Source: Kordia sp. TARA_039_SRF
GTDB lineage: Bacteria > Bacteroidota > Bacteroidia > Flavobacteriales > Flavobacteriaceae
Assembly: GCA_006383075.2 (NCBI GenBank)
Contig: SMNH02000008.1
Span: 62,001 to 126,000, forward strand
DNA length: 64,000 nt
Reading direction: 5' to 3'
The translations under genes were made by a program, and so were the position numbers. This document shows, one piece after another, positions 45,075 through 53,787 of the stretch. Every line of letters starts with the position of its first letter. Position 1 is the stretch's first letter. A model generated the notes under the pieces. The model was not told the origin of the DNA. It searched no databases and saw only the letters and a list, made by a program, of their open reading frames with translations.

Positions 45075-46574
45075 TTATTTTAAAAAGTTGAGATTTATAT
45101 TTTCCTGTTGCAAGAGTTCATTTTCTTTGGCTAAATCATAAGCTGTTTCGTCAAAATCTGTCTTCTGAGATTTGTCCGCACCAATAGAGAGCAAATACTT
45201 GATGATTTTGGTGTTTTTTGCTTTCATAGCCGCAATATGTAACGGCGAAATACCTTCGTTATTTTTCTGATTTACATTCACGCTAAGTGACTGAACATAT
45301 TTTAGTAGATCAAGATTTTGACTATCTACTGCGACATGAAACAACGTATTTCCATTGGGTTGCGGTTTGGTGAAATCGAATCCTTTTGCGGTTAATAAAG
45401 CAAGTTTTCGGTTGAAATTATCGTTGTTTTTGGTGGAATAATTCTTCAATAGATAATACCCAAGATTGTGCTGTTCTTTATCAACAACATGAACATCTGC
45501 GCCTTTTGTAAGGAGAAACGACACGACTTCCGCCGAGTTTCGATAGACAGCATTTGTGAGGGCAGAACGTCCTTCTTTATTTTGATGATTGATGTTTTTT
45601 GTGAGCGATGCGAGATAGCGCACGACATCATCATCATTTCCGTAAGCTGCATTGAGCAACGGAGTGTTTCCATCTTTGTTCGCTTGATTCACATTCACAC
45701 CTTTTTTTACAAAGAATTTAAAAGTTGCTAAGTCTTCCGATTTTGAGGCTAACGAATGCAACGGTGTTTCGCCATCAGTAGTTGTCACATTAGGATTGAT
45801 TCCCAACGAAGCTAGGTACTGAAACGTTTCTAAAGAATTGGTTTTTCTTCGCAAACCACGACTGGCAAATAGGATTGCATTTTCTCCTTTTTTCCCAACA
45901 GAGGTATAATCAACCCCTTTTTTTACCAAGCTTTGAAGCAGTGCAATGTTTCCGCCTTTGGCAGCATAACTAAAGATTCCGTTTCCGTTGTTGTCCGTAT
46001 CTTTTAGGCTTAGTCCATTAGATACGAAGTAATTGACAATTTCTAGATTTTTAGCAAAAGGTACTACTAACAACAATGCGTTAGCACCATCATGGTTGGT
46101 TTCTTTAGAAAAATCTGCACCGTATTCGAGACAAAGATTATACAACTCAGGATTTACCTGACCTGTAACGGCTACAAAATTTACTAACGAATATCCGTGA
46201 CTGTCTACATGAGCTGTGTTCGCACCTTTTTCAACTAAAAATCGCATCATTTCGAGATTGTTTCTGTAGGCTGCCCAAAAAATATACGTTCTTCCATCAT
46301 GAGTGAGTTTGTTGACATCGTTGCCTTTTTTGGAAAGCATGTATTTTATAGTTTGATTGTCTACTTTTTCAATCAATGCCATAGAAACAGGATCGAACAT
46401 GTTTCGGTCAAGTTCAGAAATATCGTTTCCATTCGCTATTTTCTTGTCAATATCAGCAATGCTCGGATTTGTTCTCCAATAGGCTCTGCTCAAAAAATCA
46501 TTTGATTCTTGAGCAAAGCTAATGGAACTTACAAATACTAAAAAACAGCTTAAAATTAAGATATGCTTTTTCAT
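45075..46574 (-). CDS. Exported ankyrin-repeat protein
   Basis: A 499-residue protein with a signal peptide ending near SFAQES. About 10 to 12 ankyrin repeats fill the mature part (for example DGNTPLLNAAYGNDDDVVRY). Ankyrin repeats bind proteins; an exported one within a haem operon may protect or present periplasmic partners, as suggested for AnkB-type proteins linked to catalase (known in other bacteria, inferred here). It is four bases from DUF2271 and three from DUF6607 gene. Confidence 0.88.
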   Translation of the reverse strand: MKKHILILSCFLVFVSSISFAQESNDFLSRAYWRTNPSIADIDKKIANGNDISELDRNMFDPVSMALIEKVDNQTIKYMLSKKGNDVNKLTHDGRTYIFWAAYRNNLEMMRFLVEKGANTAHVDSHGYSLVNFVAVTGQVNPELYNLCLEYGADFSKETNHDGANALLLVVPFAKNLEIVNYFVSNGLSLKDTDNNGNGIFSYAAKGGNIALLQSLVKKGVDYTSVGKKGENAILFASRGLRRKTNSLETFQYLASLGINPNVTTTDGETPLHSLASKSEDLATFKFFVKKGVNVNQANKDGNTPLLNAAYGNDDDVVRYLASLTKNINHQNKEGRSALTNAVYRNSAEVVSFLLTKGADVHVVDKEQHNLGYYLLKNYSTKNNDNFNRKLALLTAKGFDFTKPQPNGNTLFHVAVDSQNLDLLKYVQSLSVNVNQKNNEGISPLHIAAMKAKNTKIIKYLLSIGADKSQKTDFDETAYDLAKENELLQQENINLNFLK

Positions 46575-46577
46575 AAA

Positions 46578-47483
46578 TTACTTTTTTACAAACGATTCGA
46601 TTACTTCGTCAATGTCTTTCTCTTTCGTAACTTCATCAGCAAATAGATGTTTGTATAAAGCTTTGTTTTCTACTTTAGTTTCAAGTGATAGGTCTGTATT
46701 TCTGTTGTATATTTCTGCCCATTTTTTGCGAACAGTTGCCCATTTTTCTTGGTGTTCTTGCCACCAATCTGCAGCAGCTTGGCAACGACTATCGTCTACT
46801 TTTTTGTATACATTGTATCCTTTTTCACTAGCAAGAATCACGTCTTCTTTTCCAGCTTCACGAACTACTTTTAGGTTGTCTTGATCGTGAATCCAACCGT
46901 CATCTGTAATTTCATGTCTATTGCCACGAACGGTTACATTGTAGTCGCTTCGTTGGGTATATTCACGTCTTGGTAGTGGTGCGTCTGTGGTATTTTCCCA
47001 GTAGCTTTTTCCGTCTACGTGCACCCAAGTTCCTGAGCCTTCGTAGCGTGGACTGTCATCTACCTGATATACTTTTTGTGTCCACTGTTTTTTTACATCT
47101 GATTTAGACTTTTCTTCAAAAACCCAGTTGTTATCGCCATTATATCTGTAAAAATCAGTGTTCTCATACAACCAATCTTGACGCCAATGCTTTACAATAT
47201 GTGGATTGGCAGGATTTCCTACTTGTAGTAAATGTTGAATGGAAATTTTGTTGTTATCATCTACAACTAGCGTTGCCCATTCCAAACCTGATGCTATCTT
47301 GCTTTTAGAAGGTTTGTATAAGGAGTCTTTTGTATGTTGAAATGTCTCTGCAAAATTGAACGTCACTTCAAAACAACCACACATCTCTTTAATGGCGTTT
47401 CTATCTTTTTTCTTCTTGCTTTGCGCGAATGTAATGTTAATAGCTAACAAACTTAGGATGAAAATTGTTGCGATTTTTTTCAT
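46578..47483 (-). CDS. DUF6607 family exported protein
   Basis: A 301-residue protein with a signal peptide and a mature part rich in Trp and Lys. KEMCGCFEVTFNFAETF and the WVHVDGKSYWENTTDAPLP segment fit DUF6607. The function is not known. In Bacteroidota it is found with HmuY and TonB receptors, consistent with the present operon; binding of haem or a metal is possible (inference). It follows HmuY by 12 bases. Confidence 0.8.
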   Translation of the reverse strand: MKKIATIFILSLLAINITFAQSKKKKDRNAIKEMCGCFEVTFNFAETFQHTKDSLYKPSKSKIASGLEWATLVVDDNNKISIQHLLQVGNPANPHIVKHWRQDWLYENTDFYRYNGDNNWVFEEKSKSDVKKQWTQKVYQVDDSPRYEGSGTWVHVDGKSYWENTTDAPLPRREYTQRSDYNVTVRGNRHEITDDGWIHDQDNLKVVREAGKEDVILASEKGYNVYKKVDDSRCQAAADWWQEHQEKWATVRKKWAEIYNRNTDLSLETKVENKALYKHLFADEVTKEKDIDEVIESFVKK

Positions 47484-47495
47484 GATAGTTGATTT

Positions 47496-48128
47496 TTAAA
47501 AGTTGGTCACGTTGTCGTTTGGTTGATATACATAGTTGAATGTAAAGTAGCGGCTTTCATCAACAAAAGCATCTGGGTTTTCAGGCGCGTCTTTGTAGTA
47601 GCTTAAGATTTCTACTTTTGCATATTTTCCATCGTGTGTTCTAATCACTAATATTTTTCCTGGAGTTGGATTGATTAAGTGTGATGGTGGTCCTGCATAG
47701 GTATACCAACCATTTCCGCTTCCAGTGGCAATTGCATAGCTTGAGCTACTGTCTTGCACTAAATTTTCAGTAACAACTTCCGTTACTGTACTCATGCTTC
47801 CATCAGCAATATACACAGCGGCATTTCCAGTACGTGCTGGCTCGTCTGTGGTTCCTAAAGAAGTTCCGCCATTTACAATGATGGAAGTTCCTCTAAAAGC
47901 AATGTCCCATTCGGTATCACTAGTAGTAGTTTCTCCCGTTTCAAAGTTGAATTTTGCAAACGCTCCAGAAACTGGCTGGCCTTGTCCGCCGTTTTGCGGT
48001 GCATGTAAATTGCTTACCGTTTCAGAGTTTACAGGTAATAGCGTAGGAGTTGAGGTGTCATCGTCACTGCTACAAGCAAAAAAACTTGTACTTACTACCA
48101 CTAATAATAAAAGTTTAATAGTCTTCAT
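47496..48128 (-). CDS. HmuY-like haem-binding lipoprotein
   Basis: A 210-residue lipoprotein with lipobox FFACS (Cys19). The mature domain has the HmuY family look: FNFETGETTTSDTEWDIAFR, a run with NPTPGKILVIRT and the last strand YFTFNYVYQPND. HmuY captures haem from host proteins or the medium at the cell surface and hands it to the receptor. It lies 24 bp after the receptor stop in one operon. The haem-ligand residues of Porphyromonas HmuY are not conserved in the family in general, so binding is inferred. Confidence 0.88.
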   Translation of the reverse strand: MKTIKLLLLVVVSTSFFACSSDDDTSTPTLLPVNSETVSNLHAPQNGGQGQPVSGAFAKFNFETGETTTSDTEWDIAFRGTSIIVNGGTSLGTTDEPARTGNAAVYIADGSMSTVTEVVTENLVQDSSSSYAIATGSGNGWYTYAGPPSHLINPTPGKILVIRTHDGKYAKVEILSYYKDAPENPDAFVDESRYFTFNYVYQPNDNVTNF

Positions 48129-48152
48129 GATACTTTAATAATTTGAAATATG

Positions 48153-50237
48153 TTAAAATTGAATAGTTAAGTTTCCGTATATAATGCGTCCAGCAATATT
48201 GCTGATGTTTTGTGAATCGGTAAAGTCAAATATGTTGTCAATACCAAATCCGAACGTGTAATTGTCGTATAGAGTTTTGTTGAATGCGATATCCCAAATC
48301 GCGTATCCGTTTACAAAATCATCATACTTGTCTAAATAACCGTTACCGTTAGAATCTGCAATTCCGTACTTACTTCGGTATACTGTTCTAATGTTTGCGT
48401 TGGCATTCCATGTTGGAATTTCATAGAATAGTTTTCCATTCGCCATGTGTCGTGAGCGATTGAACAATCCGAAGTAATCGGAAGATGCTAGTTGAAACGA
48501 TGGCGAACTAGGGTTTTCGCGTGCAAACACTTGTCCGTTGTCAAACGCTTCTTCTGCGGCTTTGTCTTTCGCAAATAACAATTGATATCCTGCGGAGAAT
48601 TTTAAGTTTTTCATCAATTTCCACGTAGATGAAAGTTCCAAACCTTGTGTGTATACTTCGTTGATATTGGTATAGCTAAACACATTTTGACCGTTGGTTT
48701 TATTCGCGATAATGCGTGTGTCAATTAAATCATCAATCGTATTTCTAAACAGATTGATTTGAAGTGAAAGTTTTTTGGTTGGTTTATAATCAAATCCCAC
48801 ATTAATCGCTAACGAACTTTCAGGTTTTAATTCATCAGAAAATGCACTTACAGGGACAATTTGATTTGCAATTTGTCCTTCGGCTTCCAGTTGCGCAATG
48901 GCTTCTGGAACCGCATCATAGCCTATCACCGTATATCCAACAGTTGCATTGGTAAAGTTGAAATACAATTGTCTAAAATCAGGTGCTTTAAAACCATATC
49001 CTGCCGAACCTTTTACAGCAAGTTTAGGCGTAATTTCATAACGAAGTGCCAGCTTTGGGCTGAATTGTGATTGATAGACATTGTGATTGTCGAAACGCGC
49101 ACCGAGAATCACATTGAGCTTTTTCAACGGATTTCCGTCGTATTGTGCGTATGCATACGGCGCTTTAAATTTGGGCGATTCACTAAAGTAAGTACGATTC
49201 AACGTTTCGTAGGTATATCCAATGCCGCCTATAAAAGAAGCGTTGTCAGAAGCTTTGTAAACCGTTCGCAGTTCAGGTCGGATCATGGTTTGATCGAAAA
49301 AAGCATCGCTAAAACGTGTGTTGTTCGAGTTGTCGTTTAAAAATTCGGTTGCTTCATAATTTGTAGCATAGAATTCCAATGAACTTTCCCACTTTTCGTT
49401 AAACGTATGATCTAACTTGGAGTGAACATTCCATTCGTTGATGTTGCTTTCGCCTTCTAGTATTTCGGAAGCAACGTTGTCTTGCGATTGTGTGAAAAAT
49501 CGTCCCGAAAGGAACAGCTTTGTCTTTTCTGAAAAGTTGTACGTAGCTTTTGCTGAAATGGTATAGTTTTCGAATGGCTCTACGGTGTTTCCTGTGGTAT
49601 TGCTGTTGAGGTCGAAACCGCCGCTACTGTAACGATTGACAAATCCTGAAATGCTAAGCGCGTCATTTTTATAGCCAACATCTGCGCGCGTGTCATGCGT
49701 TTCAAAAGAAGCGGTACGTTGTTGAATGCTTCCGTTGATGCCGTATTTTGGCGTTTCTGTAATGATATTGATAACACCGCCAAGTGCCTCATTTCCGTAT
49801 AATGAAGACGATGCGCCTTTAATAATTTCAATTTGTTTGATGTTTCCAACCGTAATTCTATCTAAATCTAAAGTACCTGCTGAGCGACCAATCATAGGAA
49901 CGCCGTCTACTAAAATAAGTGTATAAGCAGCGTCTAAACCTTGCATCTGAATTCCTTCGCCGCCGCCGAAATCAGATACCGTGATTAGTCCGTTTTGTTC
50001 ATTTAAAATATCACTCAGGCGAACAGCATTGATGGTTTTTAAGTCTTTCTTAGAAACAATAGTGGCAGGAAGTGGAAGTGAAGATAACTGGCGTTTGGTT
50101 CGTGTTGCGGTAATTAACACATCTTCTAATACTTCTGGGAGAATGGAATCTTTTTCAACTACAGGTTGTTGTGCGTTGGCAATTCCTAAAACAATTAATA
50201 GCAAATAAACTAAAATATTATTTTTACTTAGACTCAT
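48153..50237 (-). CDS. TonB-dependent receptor, haem-uptake type
   Basis: A 694-residue outer-membrane receptor with a signal peptide, a plug (about 40-155, with VLITATRTKRQLSSLP and LVDGVPMIGRSAG) and a 22-strand-type barrel ending in GRIIYGNLTIQF, where the final Phe is needed for outer-membrane insertion. Partnership with HmuY suggests that it imports haem (HmuR-like). It is first in an operon of six genes. A promoter-like box and a palindrome lie just upstream, fit for iron control. Confidence 0.92.
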   Translation of the reverse strand: MSLSKNNILVYLLLIVLGIANAQQPVVEKDSILPEVLEDVLITATRTKRQLSSLPLPATIVSKKDLKTINAVRLSDILNEQNGLITVSDFGGGEGIQMQGLDAAYTLILVDGVPMIGRSAGTLDLDRITVGNIKQIEIIKGASSSLYGNEALGGVINIITETPKYGINGSIQQRTASFETHDTRADVGYKNDALSISGFVNRYSSGGFDLNSNTTGNTVEPFENYTISAKATYNFSEKTKLFLSGRFFTQSQDNVASEILEGESNINEWNVHSKLDHTFNEKWESSLEFYATNYEATEFLNDNSNNTRFSDAFFDQTMIRPELRTVYKASDNASFIGGIGYTYETLNRTYFSESPKFKAPYAYAQYDGNPLKKLNVILGARFDNHNVYQSQFSPKLALRYEITPKLAVKGSAGYGFKAPDFRQLYFNFTNATVGYTVIGYDAVPEAIAQLEAEGQIANQIVPVSAFSDELKPESSLAINVGFDYKPTKKLSLQINLFRNTIDDLIDTRIIANKTNGQNVFSYTNINEVYTQGLELSSTWKLMKNLKFSAGYQLLFAKDKAAEEAFDNGQVFARENPSSPSFQLASSDYFGLFNRSRHMANGKLFYEIPTWNANANIRTVYRSKYGIADSNGNGYLDKYDDFVNGYAIWDIAFNKTLYDNYTFGFGIDNIFDFTDSQNISNIAGRIIYGNLTIQF

Positions 50238-50254
50238 TCTATATAATTTGATGG

Positions 50255-50262
50255 CAAATATA
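50255..50262 (-). promoter_or_regulatory. Promoter -7 box for the haem operon
   Basis: The minus strand reads TATATTTG, matching TAnnTTTG. It predicts a leader of about 11 nt before the receptor's ATG. Confidence 0.5.
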
Positions 50263-50265
50263 TAA

Positions 50266-50296
50266 ATTATTTTTATTTAGAATGAATTAAAATAAT
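50266..50296 (-). promoter_or_regulatory. Candidate iron-responsive operator
   Basis: ATTATTTT (50266-50273) and its complement AAAATAAT (50289-50296) form an interrupted palindrome around 15 bp, just upstream of the haem-operon -7 box. It would cover the -33 region. The AT-rich palindrome is compatible with a Fur- or DtxR-type site, but it does not match a canonical Fur box, so the regulator is not assigned. Confidence 0.4.
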
Positions 50297-50455
50297 AGAT
50301 TATAGGATAAAAATTTTAAGTGATTTTAAATTTATTGACATACAGTAATTTACAGTTGCATCTTTTTTTGAAGATTACACTGTACAAGTTGATGTATGAC
50401 TTATAAAGGAATACTTTTTTACAATATTGGATGTATTTCGAGAATGAAAACACTT

Positions 50456-50618
50456 CGACAGGCTCAGTGTAAACGAATAACATTTCCACAAGCTAAATGT
50501 AAACGAGTAACATTTTCGGCAAGCTCAGTGTAAACGAGTAACATTTTCGACAGGCTCAGTGTAAACGAGTAACATTTTTGACAAGCTCAGTGTAGGTAAA
50601 TAAAAAACGACAAGCTTA
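50456..50618. repeat. 31-bp tandem repeat array
   Basis: Five units of about 31 bp, each of the form CGACAGGCTCAGTGTAAACG then AGTAACATTTT, start at 50456, 50486, 50517, 50548 and 50579; a sixth is cut short at 50608. Units are 30-32 bp and differ at a few bases. The array lies in the 50238-50615 spacer and runs up to the DUF481 stop codon. No gene is present there. Confidence 0.9.
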
Positions 50619-51374
50619 ATAACTCTTCAACGTCAAGCCAAAGGTTAAAAACTGATCTTCCTGTTTTTGGTCAGCAACAACCACACTTTCAAACGTATGC
50701 AGATAATTTACTTTAAAGTTTAAAAACTTCCAAATTGGCAGTTCAATTCCGACATCTGCTTGCCAGCGAAAATTATTATTATAACGAATAGAAGGTTGAA
50801 AAAAGCTTTCATGACTCAAAATGACCTTATCCTTAAACAGATGATACTTTCCATTAATCCAAATGGTGCCGCGTAGTGTGTTAATCGTGCCACTTCCGTC
50901 AAATTTATCTTTGTTAAAATCGGTCATCGAAAAGCGCGTATATTCGTATTCGCTCGTCAAGGAAACTTTGAGCCAGCGTTTTTTATGTGTTAAAATTTGA
51001 TACGTAACACCGCCGCCAACCAAATAGCGTAAATCAATTTCTCTACGAAAATTTGTACTGATAAAGGCTAATGCTTGTGGATAAAATCGCTTCTTAGGAT
51101 TTAGATATAAAAAATTCAGACTTAAAATATCTTCATCTGCTTTTTCCTTGCCAAACTCTTGATACACGTATGAGTTTTTTGTTTTAAAAACCCATTTATT
51201 AAAAGGTTTAAAAGCAACTTCCGATTTCGCTCTAAAAATAAACGTATCTACATTTCCACCTTGCCAGAAGCCTGTTAATGACAAATCGGCTTTTACTTTT
51301 AAAGAATCACTTTCATTAATCTGTGCTGTTAAAAATATGGGGAACAGGCACAAGCAATACCAAATCTTTTTCAT
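50616..51374 (-). CDS. DUF481 outer-membrane beta-barrel protein
   Basis: A 252-residue protein with a signal peptide ending near LTAQIN. The mature part is a series of beta strands with alternating hydrophobic residues and ends in FLTFGLTLKSY, as in the DUF481 (salt-induced outer-membrane protein) family. Function is unknown. Its stop lies in the last unit of the 31-bp repeat array. It is divergent from the DUF2911 gene. Confidence 0.85.
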   Translation of the reverse strand: MKKIWYCLCLFPIFLTAQINESDSLKVKADLSLTGFWQGGNVDTFIFRAKSEVAFKPFNKWVFKTKNSYVYQEFGKEKADEDILSLNFLYLNPKKRFYPQALAFISTNFRREIDLRYLVGGGVTYQILTHKKRWLKVSLTSEYEYTRFSMTDFNKDKFDGSGTINTLRGTIWINGKYHLFKDKVILSHESFFQPSIRYNNNFRWQADVGIELPIWKFLNFKVNYLHTFESVVVADQKQEDQFLTFGLTLKSY

Positions 51375-51543
51375 CTCAAATTCCTATTTTTAAAAACGCT
51401 TGAAAGATACTAAACATTTTTTAGAACAATTTCTTTCCTACAAATGTTAATTAACATTCCTAATTATAAGATTAACAAAGCTATAACAAGTAAGATAAAC
51501 TTGAAACTCTAATTTGGTGTTGCCTAATTAACACAATCAACAG

Positions 51544-52653
51544 ATGAAATTAAAAATTACACCAATCGCCAGCATAAGTTTTATATTATGCGTCTTCTTT
51601 ACTACGACAATTTTTGCACAAATTAACACGCCGCGCGGAAGTCAAAAAGCGACTGTATCGCAAACTGTCGGAATTTCTGAAATCTCAGTCACGTATTCCA
51701 GACCGAAAGTACGAGAACGCGAATTATGGGGTAAATTGGTTCCGTACGGAATGAACAATCTCGGATTCGGAACTGCAACAGCATCTCCTTGGCGCGCTGG
51801 AGCCAATGAAAATACAATCATTACGCTTTCGCATGATGCAACGATAGGAGGAAGACCTATCAAAGCAGGAACTTACGGATTGCATATCATCGTAAAGGAA
51901 AATGACAAAGCAACCATCATATTTTCAAGCAATAGTACTTCTTGGGGAAGCTACTTTTACAAGCCAGAAGAAGACGTATTACGCGTAGACGTAATCACCA
52001 CAAACATTCCACATGAAGAATTATTAACATTCGATTTTATTCAAGTTACGCCAAACGCAGCCACATTGGCATTGCAATGGGGAACCAAAGAAATTCCATT
52101 CAATATCAGTTTTGACGTTACCAATATTGTATTGGCAGATATTCGTGATAAAATGCGCGACCAGCCAGGATTCAATCGTCAAACTTGGGAACAAGCGGCT
52201 TCGTATGCGCTCAACAATGGAGGTAATTTAGACGAAGCTCTGACTTGGATTAACAACGCTATTGCGGGACAATTTTACAGTCAGCAAACATTCGCCAATA
52301 CACAAATTAAGGCGGCAATCTTAATGAAACAAAACAAGAAACAAGAAGCCATCGCAGCTATGGACGAAGTAATGCCTATTGCAACAGCGTTGGAAATTCA
52401 CGGATACGGTCGTCAATTAATTTCGTTAGGAATGAAAGACAAAGCTTTAGAAGTGTTTACATACAACGCCAAAAAACACAAAAATACATGGCCAGTACAT
52501 TACGGAATGGCAAGAGGATATTCTGCTCAAGGTAACTTTAAAAAAGCAATAAAACACTTAGAAAAAGCATTACAAAACGCACCAAATGCACGTAGTAAAG
52601 CCAATGTTCAATCAAATTTAGACAAACTTAAAAACGGAGAAGATATCAATTAA
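51544..52653 (+). CDS. DUF2911 protein with TPR tail
   Basis: A 369-residue exported protein with a signal peptide ending near TIFAQIN. DUF2911 covers about 28-190 (VTYSRPKVRERELWGKLVP and AGTYGLHIIV), followed by TPR-like helices (about 215-360, with WPVHYGMARGYSAQGN). It is a common, uncharacterised Bacteroidota periplasmic protein. It stands alone; a TAATTTGG near 51511 is a poor promoter match. Confidence 0.88.
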   Translation: MKLKITPIASISFILCVFFTTTIFAQINTPRGSQKATVSQTVGISEISVTYSRPKVRERELWGKLVPYGMNNLGFGTATASPWRAGANENTIITLSHDATIGGRPIKAGTYGLHIIVKENDKATIIFSSNSTSWGSYFYKPEEDVLRVDVITTNIPHEELLTFDFIQVTPNAATLALQWGTKEIPFNISFDVTNIVLADIRDKMRDQPGFNRQTWEQAASYALNNGGNLDEALTWINNAIAGQFYSQQTFANTQIKAAILMKQNKKQEAIAAMDEVMPIATALEIHGYGRQLISLGMKDKALEVFTYNAKKHKNTWPVHYGMARGYSAQGNFKKAIKHLEKALQNAPNARSKANVQSNLDKLKNGEDIN

Positions 52654-52867
52654 CGTGAGTTCAATGTAAGAATCATTATAGGACTCTAAATTTACTGAGA
52701 AATAGTTTTTGTCGGTTCGAGCGCAGTCGAGAATACTTAAAAAAACTAGAATTTCATTTGAATCTCGACTACGCTCGATTTGACACTTATGATAAGTAGT
52801 TAAGAATTATTTGAATATTGAATAAGTCATATCTACTCATGTAAATTAAAAAAACAAAAATTGCGAC

Positions 52868-52939
52868 ATGAATGAGAAACCATCGCCGTCATTCATCACC
52901 TAGAAAAAAGCGTCTATCATTTTTGGTAGATGCTTTTTT
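52868..52939 (+). ncRNA. Candidate small RNA ending in a strong terminator
   Basis: ATGAATGA (52868-52875) pairs with TCATTCAT (52889-52896). A 16-bp hairpin (52904-52919 with 52924-52939, two G-U pairs) with a T run follows. The terminator is 250 bp beyond the DUF2911 stop, so it serves either a long 3' UTR or a separate small RNA. An 11-codon ORF starting at 52868 (MNEKPSPSFIT) could be coding instead. No clear promoter was found. Confidence 0.35.
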
Positions 52940-52950
52940 GTTAGTTGTCA

Positions 52951-53044
52951 GTTGGTCGCTTTGCTCCGTTGTGGGTTGTCAGTTGGTTTCAATTTAGCAA
53001 TCTAAAATCTTCAATCTACAATCGTTAATTTTTTGTTGTCAGTT
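52951..53044. repeat. 94-bp direct repeat, copy 1
   Basis: This copy aligns with 53694-53787 without gaps, with six mismatches (about 94% identity). The two lie on each side of the VOC gene. Confidence 0.9.
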
Positions 53045-53222
53045 AGTTTTAATTCAACATTCAACATTAAAAATTCATTAATTCAAAGCAAAAAAATACC
53101 AAAAATACTAACAGCAAAGCGATACAAAAATACCAAGAGCGTCAGCGAGTCTAAAATCTAGTAGCAAAACGGTCTAGATTCTAAAAGCGTAAGCGGTCTA
53201 AGAGCAGAGCGCATCTAAAACA

Positions 53223-53594
53223 TCATACATGCTGATCTACCAAAATCACATTTCCATCCGGATCGGTAATTACTAAGCTTGTTGGTCCTGTGGTGGATTC
53301 ATCTGCTTCACGGGCAAACTCAAAATTTTTGCTTTTCAATTCCTTTTGAATCTCTCGAATATCGGTGAACGATTCCAACGGTTGCGCATCCTGATTCCAA
53401 CCTGGGTTGAACGTGAGCAAATTACCTTCAAACATGCCTTGAAACAAACCAATGACAATATGCTCGTTCTTCATAATCAACCAATTCTGATTGATATCTC
53501 CGTGAAACTCAGAAAATCCTAAATCTTCATAAAAAGCTTTGGAAGCGTGAATGTCTTTTACGGAAAGACTCACCGAAAATGCACCTAATTTCAT
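53223..53594 (-). CDS. VOC superfamily (glyoxalase-like) protein
   Basis: A 123-residue single-domain protein of the vicinal oxygen chelate fold: SVKDIHASKAFYEDLGF at the start and ITDPDGNVILVDQH at the end. Such proteins bind a metal and act as lyases, dioxygenases or resistance proteins; the substrate is not evident. It is isolated between two copies of a 94-bp direct repeat. Confidence 0.85.
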   Translation of the reverse strand: MKLGAFSVSLSVKDIHASKAFYEDLGFSEFHGDINQNWLIMKNEHIVIGLFQGMFEGNLLTFNPGWNQDAQPLESFTDIREIQKELKSKNFEFAREADESTTGPTSLVITDPDGNVILVDQHV

Positions 53595-53609
53595 AATTGT
53601 TGTTTTTTT

Positions 53610-53697
53610 GTTATCTGTTATCTGTTATCTGTTATCTGTTATCAGTTGTCTGTTGTCTGTTGTCTGTTGTTTGTTGTTTGTTGTTTGTTGTCGGTTG
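53610..53697. repeat. Heptanucleotide tandem repeat
   Basis: Four TTATCTG-type units, a transition unit, three TTGTCTG units and three TTGTTTG units follow each other, then decay. The order suggests slippage with progressive mutation of whole unit blocks. Confidence 0.9.
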
Positions 53698-53787
53698 GTC
53701 GCTTTGCTCCGTTGTGGGTTGTCAGCTGGTTTCAATTCAACAATCTAAAATCGTTAATCTACAATCGTTAATTTTTTGTTGTCGGTT
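53694..53787. repeat. 94-bp direct repeat, copy 2
   Basis: Copy of 52951-53044, same orientation, 743 bp away, six mismatches. Confidence 0.9.

Larger units (their letters stand above)
52654..53222. repeat. Long spacer: inverted 16-bp repeat, hairpin RNA candidate, direct repeat
   Basis: The 16-bp word is at 52717-52732 and inverted, with one mismatch, at 52763-52778. A hairpin and terminator lie at 52868-52939. The first copy of a 94-bp direct repeat covers 52951-53044. The rest, 53045-53222, is low-complexity DNA with repeated AGCGTAAGCGGTCTA-like words. No protein gene is seen. Confidence 0.75.

Noticed and set aside
50266-50296. Canonical Fur box
   Set aside because: The palindrome does not match the GATAATGAT-type core; kept only as an unassigned operator.
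50456-50618. CRISPR array
   Set aside because: Whole units repeat with no unique spacers, and there are no cas genes.
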